Shown piece after piece: positions 58,594-64,000 of a stretch of 64,000 nt of DNA. The position numbers were made by a program, and so were the translations under genes. Below the pieces are notes generated by a model that ran no database searches, was not told where the DNA came from, and worked only from the letters and a program-made list of their open reading frames with translations. Source of the DNA: Holophagales bacterium (GTDB lineage: Bacteria; Acidobacteriota; Thermoanaerobaculia; UBA5066); NCBI GenBank assembly GCA_016719485.1, contig JADJZB010000009.1, positions 62,001-126,000 on the forward strand, written 5' to 3'. The stretch's first letter is position 1. Each line of letters opens with the position of its first letter.

Positions 58594-59655
58594 TCAGCCG
58601 ATGAGCTTGGAGAGCCAGCGCTCCAGGCTCATCAGGCGGCCGCTCTTCACGTGTTCGGCTAGCTTCGCCGCCGAGTCCCGGGAGCTCTCGCCGTAGGCGG
58701 CGAGCGGCCCGGCGGGGTTCACATGGACGACGGAGGTGAAGAGCGTGGCGTTTTGCCGCCGCCGCTCGCAGGCGGCGTTCAGGCGCGCGGCATCGAATTC
58801 GTTCGTGATGAGGACGAAGTCGAAGTCGCGGCCGGCGTCTTCGAGCCGCGCGTACGCTTCGAAGTCCACGCCAAACTGCTCCTCACGGTCGGCGCGGACG
58901 CTCCACTTGGCGCTCACGAGGACACGGCGCTTGCCCGGCCCGATGACGGCCAGGTCGACCTTCCGCGGTTTCTCGTTGCCCGGCGGCGGCCGGAAACCGG
59001 GAAGGCTGTGCAGCACCGGCCGGCCGTTCACCTTCATCTTCGCGGCACCCGGAAGCCGGCCGATGAGTGAGCCGAGGACATCTTCGAAGCCTTCGCCGAC
59101 GAGGTTCTTGCGCTTGTTCTCCTGCGCCAGGTGCGTCCGGATCCGCTGCGTCAGCTTCCTCATGGCGGCCGGTGGCGGCGGCGACGGGAGCCACGGCGCC
59201 AGTTCCTCGCGCACGAGCGACTCCCGGAGCGCCGGGTCCTCGCCCGGCTCGGGGAAGCCGCGGCCGTCGTACGGTGCACGCTGTTCGGCCGCACGGCCGG
59301 TCCTCTCGGCCTGCCGGCGGGCGATGACCGCGGCAAGCCGCTCGGTTCCCCGGGTGAAGAGCCAGTCGACTTCGGCGCCGAGGTCGCCCGGAGCGGCGCC
59401 GAGACCTTCAGAGACCCAGTCGTGGAAGGCGAGCGAGCGGGCGTACCAGGGCCGGCCGGGCTGCGCCTTGTCGCTCTCGTAGCAGTGGGCCAGGCCCGTC
59501 GTCCGGTCGGTCCAGAGCAGGAGCCGGTAGACGTGCTTCCAGGCGTTGGCCGGCGTCACCTTGCCCGCCTTGCCGAAGTACTCCTCCAGCATCTGGCGGC
59601 GGCTCTCCGATCCGAAGGCTCTCTGGATCTCGGCGGGCTCGAGCTCTTTCTTCAC
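58594..59655 (-). CDS. Putative type II restriction endonuclease
   Basis: This 353-residue protein has no family I can name with certainty. Near residue 235 the sequence RKVDLAVIGPGKRRVLVSAKWSVRADREEQ gives a D-x(n)-(S/A)-x-K layout like a PD-(D/E)xK nuclease core, followed by VLITNEFDAARLN. Its GTG start overlaps the methyltransferase stop by 3 bases (GTGA), and vsr follows. A nuclease coupled to a C5 methyltransferase is best read as the cognate restriction enzyme. The recognition site is unknown. Confidence 0.7.
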   Translation of the reverse strand: MKKELEPAEIQRAFGSESRRQMLEEYFGKAGKVTPANAWKHVYRLLLWTDRTTGLAHCYESDKAQPGRPWYARSLAFHDWVSEGLGAAPGDLGAEVDWLFTRGTERLAAVIARRQAERTGRAAEQRAPYDGRGFPEPGEDPALRESLVREELAPWLPSPPPPAAMRKLTQRIRTHLAQENKRKNLVGEGFEDVLGSLIGRLPGAAKMKVNGRPVLHSLPGFRPPPGNEKPRKVDLAVIGPGKRRVLVSAKWSVRADREEQFGVDFEAYARLEDAGRDFDFVLITNEFDAARLNAACERRRQNATLFTSVVHVNPAGPLAAYGESSRDSAAKLAEHVKSGRLMSLERWLSKLIG

Positions 59656-60946
59656 GCGGTCTTACGCATGCGCCTCCCGGCGGCGAGACGCTCGGCGAGC
59701 GACACGGCGATGGCGCGCGCGAGCAGTGGGGGCACGGCGTTGCCGGCCTGGCGGTAGCAGGAGTGGCCGGCGCCGCCTTCGATGCGGCCCGGCAGCTCCC
59801 GCGTCGGGGGTCGGTCGTGAAGACGAAGCGGTCGGGGAAGGACTGGAGCCGAGCAAACTCGCGCACGCTCAGCGCCCGCTTGTCGCGGTAGTGGTAGACG
59901 GAGTCGGCCTTGGTGTTCAGGGTCCAGGACCACATGCCCGGATGGAGCCGGCGATAGGCGTAGTAGTGCTGCCGGCCGAGCCGCCCGGTCCCGTTGTGCG
60001 GGCCCCAGAGGTTGCCGGTCAGGTAGCGCTCGGTCATCTCCTCGGGCAGGTCGCGGAAGTTGCCGCCGGGCGGCAGGGCCGAGAGGCGGATCTCGGTGTC
60101 GGCGTTGATCCACGGGACGCTGGTGTTGAGGATAGCGCCGCCGAGCCGCTCCCGCATCTCCCGCTGGTACGCCGAGGACGGCGCCGGCAGCTCGTCCGCG
60201 GGAATCTCTTCCCGCTTGTCTCCAGCCTTGCGCCCCGCAAGGTCGCCGATCGCCTGCTCGGCCGTGACGAAGGAAGGGTCATCCGGGTTACGGAGCTTCT
60301 CCATGAAGCTGAAGAGGCTGGGCTGCTCGGTGACCTCGTAGCGGACGGGGCCGCTGCCGTTGCGCCGCTCGAGCGAGAAGGCGGCCGTCGCCCCGGATCC
60401 CCGCAGCACGGGAGGCTCGAGCCCGAGGCCCGAGCGGATTCCGGTGAAGACGATCCGCCGGCGCGTCTGGGGCACGCCGAAGTCCGCGGCGTCGAGGACC
60501 CTGGCCGCGACCTGGTACGCACCCTTCTGCGCGAGGTCTTCCAGGACCTGCTCCTTGGCGCCCATCTGCTCGAGCCCTGGGACGTTTTCCATCACGAAGG
60601 CCATCGGCTCGAGCTCTGCGACGGTCCTCACGAATTCGCGATAGAGAGAGTTGCGCGGGTCCTCGATGAGCCGGCGGTGGTTGCGGACCTGGGAGAAGGC
60701 CTGGCACGGCGGGCCGCCGACGACGATGTCCGCTCCCGCGGCGGCTTCCAGCAGCGCGCGCCTCACGCCCTTTTCGCGGATGTCGCCGCAGACCGTCACC
60801 GCCTCGGGGAAGTTGAGGGCATAGGTGGCGCAGGCGTCCGGGTCGACGTCGGTACCGGCGATGATCTTGTAGCCGGCCTGCCGAAACCCTTCCGACAGCC
60901 CGCCGGCGCCGGAGAAAAGGTCGGCCACCCGGAGGCTCCGGCTCAC
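59652..60946 (-). CDS. DNA (cytosine-5) methyltransferase, one frameshift near the end
   Basis: This C5 methyltransferase of about 430 residues has motif I DLFSGAGGLSEGF, motif IV GGPPCQAFS with the catalytic Cys, motif VI VMENVPGLE and motif VIII TRRRIVFTG. After FPDRFVFTTDPR (near 59812) a one-base shift is needed to reach the last motifs, GGAGHSCYRQAGNAVPPLLA (motif X), ending at 59652. Start GTG 60946 overlaps the stop of a 35-codon ORF. It should protect DNA against the adjacent endonuclease; Vsr would repair deamination at its sites. The indel is at a G run and probably an error. Confidence 0.87.
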
Positions 60947-61050
60947 GGCCGCGCCCCCTGCGGGGCAGCGGCGCGCTCCAGGCGGCGCTTCTGCGCCGCC
61001 GGCGGCTTGCCGTGCCGGATCTGTCGGGCCGAAAGAGGTGTCTCGGACAT
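60943..61050 (-). CDS. Small ORF (35 codons) coupled to the methyltransferase
   Basis: ATG 61050 has the strongest ribosome site in this region (AAGGAGG, 5-base spacer), and its TGA overlaps the GTG of the methyltransferase. The peptide is basic (SARQIRHGKPPAAQKRRLER). It may be a leader that couples translation, a small regulator, or the true beginning of the methyltransferase if an indel lies here. No homologue is recognised. Confidence 0.5.
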   Translation of the reverse strand: MSETPLSARQIRHGKPPAAQKRRLERAAAPQGARP

Positions 61051-61069
61051 CGTTTCCTCCTTGAGAAGA

Positions 61070-61081
61070 CACGTGCACGTG
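61070..61081. promoter_or_regulatory. 12-bp palindrome upstream of the R-M operon
   Basis: CACGTGCACGTG is a perfect palindrome made of two CACGTG units, 20 bases upstream of the small ORF start. It could be an operator for R-M control or, as a self-complementary site, a methylation target. Confidence 0.4.
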
Positions 61082-61111
61082 CCCGCGTGTCAAGCGGCGG
61101 CGCGGGCGGGG

Positions 61112-62194
61112 TCAGGGGGTGGTGCGGGCGGGCGGCATAAGAGGCTCTGGGGGTGGAATAGACGGCTCTCCGACCCCTTCTTCGGCCTCGTCCCCTCTCG
61201 TCCGCGCCGCCGCCCCCAGTCCCGCCCCCGGGTGCGTGGCGGCGTGGATCTCCTTGAGGGCGCGGATGGAGACGTGGGTGTAGATCTCGGTGGCCTGGAG
61301 GGTGGCGTGGCCGAGCATCTCCTGGATGAAGCGGATGTCGGCGCCGTTCTCGAGCATCAGGGTCGCCACCGTGTGGCGGAAGAGGTGGCAGGAGCCAGGC
61401 TTGCCCACGCCCGACTCCTCGACATACCGCCTCACGAGGTCCGTGAGGTTGTCGGGCCAGAAGGGCTTGCCGCTGACGGTGAGGAAGAGCGTCCCGTCGT
61501 CGGGCGTGGCTACGAGCTGGGGCCTGGCGTTCCGCACATAGCCCGCGATCCACGCCAGAGCCCGCGTGCCGATCGGGATGATCCGCTCCTCTTCCCCTTG
61601 CCGTGCCGGATACGGACGATCCCCGCCTCGGCGTTGACGTCGGAGACGAGGAGGCGCGACAGCTCCTTCCTTCTCATCCCCGTCGAGTAGAAGACCTCCA
61701 GGATCGCCCGGTCCTCAGCCCCATCGGCATCTCGAGATCGGGCTGCGCGAGGACGCGTTCCACCTCGGCCACGGAGAGGACCTCGGGCGGCCTTCGTGGA
61801 GGATGCGTGGCAGCTCCATCTCCGAAGCGGGGTTGGCGAGGAGGTAGCCGGAGCGGGCCAGCCACTTGAAGAAGCCCTTCAGCGCCGAGAGGCGCTCAGC
61901 CTGCGTTCGGAGCGACAGCGGCTCGTCCCCCTCTTCCGTCTCGCGCCGATAGTGGAAGAGCCAGCGCTGGTAGCTCTCGAGAATCGGCCGCGTCACCTCG
62001 CGCGCCTTCGTGATGCCGCGCTCCTGGGCCCAGAGGATGAAGGCCCCGAGGGCACTCTCGCAGTTCTGGACGTAGGGGTCGGAGTAGCCGCGGGTCCTCA
62101 GGGCATCGAGCCACAGGAGCCGCAGGACCGGCATCCCCTCGGGGTCGGTGGGGTCGAGAAAGGGCCAGGACTTCTTCTGCCCCTTGCGCGCCAT
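61112..62194 (-). pseudogene. Tyrosine recombinase/integrase, several frameshifts
   Basis: ATG 62194 opens a core-binding N-terminal part (SALGAFILWAQERG, then LSALKGFFKWLARSGYLLAN) readable to about 61800. The catalytic part resumes in other frames: MRRKELSRLLVSDVNAEAGI (conserved first Arg region) near 61660, and CHLFRHTVATLMLENGADI, EMLGHATLQATEIYTHVS (H-x2-R, H, Tyr) in 61112-61537. At least three one-base shifts are needed. The rebuilt protein (about 360 residues) is a XerC/D-like integrase with all catalytic residues. Its start overlaps the upstream primase/helicase stop (ATGA), so the pair is one transcription unit. Confidence 0.78.
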
Positions 62195-64000
62195 CAGAGC
62201 CCCCGCGCGAGGGCCGGCGTTCGCAGGACGTAGGGCCGCGCCGGTCCGGGCATGTGACTACGGTCCGCCTGTGCGTACGCTTTCAGGAGAGGCCCCTTAT
62301 CTCCATTTCCGCCCGCCTCGGCCGCCATCGCCGCCAAAGCCGCATGGGGAGCGACCTCCGGCACGATGGACGGGACCACGGAAGGCCCCCGAAAGGCCCC
62401 CAAAGGCCCCCCGAAACCACCCGCGGAGGTGGCCTCCGAGCCCGCGGAAGTCGTGGACGTACGCATGGGTTCGGGCCTCTTGCCGGTGAGGGTCTCGGCG
62501 TCGCAGAGGCCGATGAGGAAGGGCTCCCCGTCCTGCCCTGGCCGTCATAGAGGAGCTCGTAGACGAAGCTCTGGCCCCGGCCTCCGCGGTGGACGAGGAC
62601 GTACTCGAGAAAGACGAGCCGCTGCATGTGCCGCCAGACCTGGTCGTGGCTCCAGCCCGTGGCGCGCCGGATGTCGCGGATCGTGAAGCGCAGGTCGGCC
62701 CTCTCGACGCCGTTCTTGCCGGCCGTCTCGGTGACCATCCCGTCGAGCAGCTCCAGGAGCCGCCGCGTCTGCGGCGGCAGCTCGTCGAGCGAGCGGCCGA
62801 GGACCTCGGCCGCGAGACGGTTGGCGAGGACGATGTCGGAGGGGAGCACCTCGATGTACTCCTTCGTCCGCCCGAAGCGCGTCTCGGCTTTGACGGACCT
62901 CTGGTACTGGTGGAGGAGCGCGATCGACTCGATGAGGGTGAGGTACTTGACGTGATCGCGCCGGGTGCGCGTCCGGTCGTCGAGGAAGGTCAGCTCGCGG
63001 ACGTAAGGGTTGATGACGTGGAGGGGGCGCAGAAGCCTCTGCGCGTTGTGGTGGCGGCGGTAGATCTCCTCGCGCTCCTCGCGGGAGAAGAGGCCCTCCA
63101 GCGTCTGGCTCTCGCGCTGGAGCTTGTGGATGCGCCGGGTCTGCTCGCGACCCTCGTCGACGGTCAGGACGATGGCGCGGTTGAGGAGCTCCTCGTCGAC
63201 CTCCACGGCCGTCGTGGCCAGGATGATCATGACCGGCCCTTCGACGTGGTACTCCTTGGTGACGAGCTTGCCGGTGCCGGGATCCTTGCCGGTGGAGGCG
63301 ATGGTGATCTCGCCTTCGCTCTGGAGGAGCTTCAAGGCGTAGGCCGCCTTCTGCGCCCCTTCCTCTTCGACGATGGCGAGGATCTTGTTTTTGAAGTCCT
63401 TCCCTTCGAAATAGAAGAGGGAGTGCTCGGAGAGGGCCGAGTACTTCTCGCGGTCCTCCTTCGGGACGAGCGCCAGGACGGCTTCATCAGGGCCGTCTTG
63501 CCCGCGGCGGAGCTGGAGCGGACGATGACGGCGAGGGGCGGGCGAGCTTGCGGGAGACGGCTGCGAAGTAGCCGAGGAGCTTGTTGGTCTCCTCGCCGAC
63601 GGCGCCGCAGCCTCGTAGTCGGCGAGGATGCGGGAGACGAGGTCCTCGCTCGTGAGCAGCTCGAGCGCCTCGGCCCTCTCCTCCTCGGTCATGACGTGGG
63701 CCGGCGTCGACGGCTTGAGCGCCTCGGCCAGGGCCTTCCGCTGCAGCTCTTCGAGAGAGCGCAGGATGCGGCCGAGGTCCCAGCGGACGACGTCGGCCTT
63801 CACGCCCATCTCGTGGGAGGCCTGCTTCTCGAAGAGGGTCCTCTGGCGCGAGGAGACGAAGTCGAAGCGGTCGAGAAACCAGCCCGACAGAGGCGAGGGA
63901 GGCGCGAAGAGGTCGCCCTCGCGGCGGGCCTCGACGCTGACGGAAAGACCTCCGCTCCGAAGCGCCTTCTTCAGGCCACGGACGCGGTAGCTCCGGTCTT
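62194..64000 (-). pseudogene. Mobile-element primase/helicase-type P-loop protein, partial and frameshifted
   Basis: The gene enters from beyond 64000 and ends at 62194. Its readable order is YRVRGLKKAL ... GWFLDRFDFVSSRQ near the right edge, a Walker A region VRSSSAAGKTALM (63484-63530, in a shifted frame), then LFYFEGKDFKNKILAIVEEE (Walker B-like), GEITIASTGKDPGTGKLVTK and EVDEELLNRAIVLTVDEGRE in the long intact piece 62525-63480. A winged-helix-like region (FTIRDIRRATGWSHDQVWRH) and a low-complexity tail to 62194 follow. Frame changes lie near 63600, 63535, 63490 and 62530. It resembles the C-terminal ATPase half of toprim-type primases that travel with tyrosine integrases. The N-terminal primase half is outside the window. 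Confidence 0.7.

Noticed and set aside
59408..59651. Continuation of the methyltransferase frame to 59408
   Set aside because: After the conserved FVFTTDPR the frame gives low-complexity sequence antisense-free of motif X, whereas the alternative frame gives GNAVPP and ends at 59652 next to the endonuclease start.
1..64000. CRISPR arrays, rRNA genes, complete transposase genes
   Set aside because: I looked for regular spaced repeats, rRNA landmarks and transposase motifs and saw none; a short or degenerate example could have been missed by eye.

Overview
The window is GC-rich (roughly 70% G+C) bacterial chromosome, densely packed, with many 1-4 base overlaps between genes (GTGA/ATGA junctions) and frequent GTG starts. 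The gene mix fits an Acidobacteriota-type bacterium: a PilMNO-type pseudopilus assembly set with GspG-like pseudopilins, a lipoprotein secretin carrying a cohesin domain, a Ser/Thr kinase with TolB-like and TPR domains, S9 and tricorn-type S41 peptidases, DUF2911 and YeiH. That assignment is inferred from gene content and was not tested.

Layout. (1) 1-6991: type II secretion / type IV pilus-like operon (end of a GspE/PilB ATPase, PilM-, PilN-, PilO- and PilP-like proteins, secretin, three pseudopilins). (2) 7023-10546: housekeeping operon (M16 peptidase, dUTPase, YycJ-like MBL hydrolase, PurS, PurQ), closed by a hairpin. (3) 10604-15873: S9 peptidase, DUF2911 protein, EttA, small zinc-ribbon membrane protein. 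(4) 15962-35931: a region rich in light-related genes: carotenoid oxygenase, SDR, LOV-PP2C phosphatase, GTP cyclohydrolase I, BLUF protein, a class II photolyase fused to a renalase-like flavoprotein, an iron-sulfur photolyase interrupted by an in-frame TGA, a Nudix hydrolase, and a lipid/membrane operon (SDR-DUF2867, DUF1295, acyltransferase, DUF2177). A glycosyltransferase and a LysR/MFS pair lie inside it. (5) 36044-47873: degenerate peptidase-like protein, aldo/keto reductase, reprolysin-like and tricorn-like peptidases (both frameshifted), lipoprotein, two exporters. (6) 47874-50820: a segment flanked by a 75-bp near-duplicate of the yeiH 3' end, carrying a G17 tract, a secreted 12-cysteine peptide and an overlapping large secreted protein. 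(7) 50830-56043: radical SAM protein with N-terminal SPASM-like cysteines, Ser/Thr kinase, alpha/beta hydrolase-TPR protein. (8) 56044-64000: hairpin-rich non-coding DNA, then a minus-strand accessory module: orphan RHS tail with a candidate membrane partner, Vsr endonuclease, putative restriction endonuclease, C5 cytosine methyltransferase with a 35-codon upstream ORF, tyrosine integrase and a primase/helicase-type protein running off the window. This looks like a mobile element carrying restriction-modification.

From about 38.6 kb onward many conserved genes are broken by single-base indels, mostly in G/C homopolymers. Conserved protein resumes in another frame each time. I read most of these as sequence errors rather than gene decay, and the affected entries say so.
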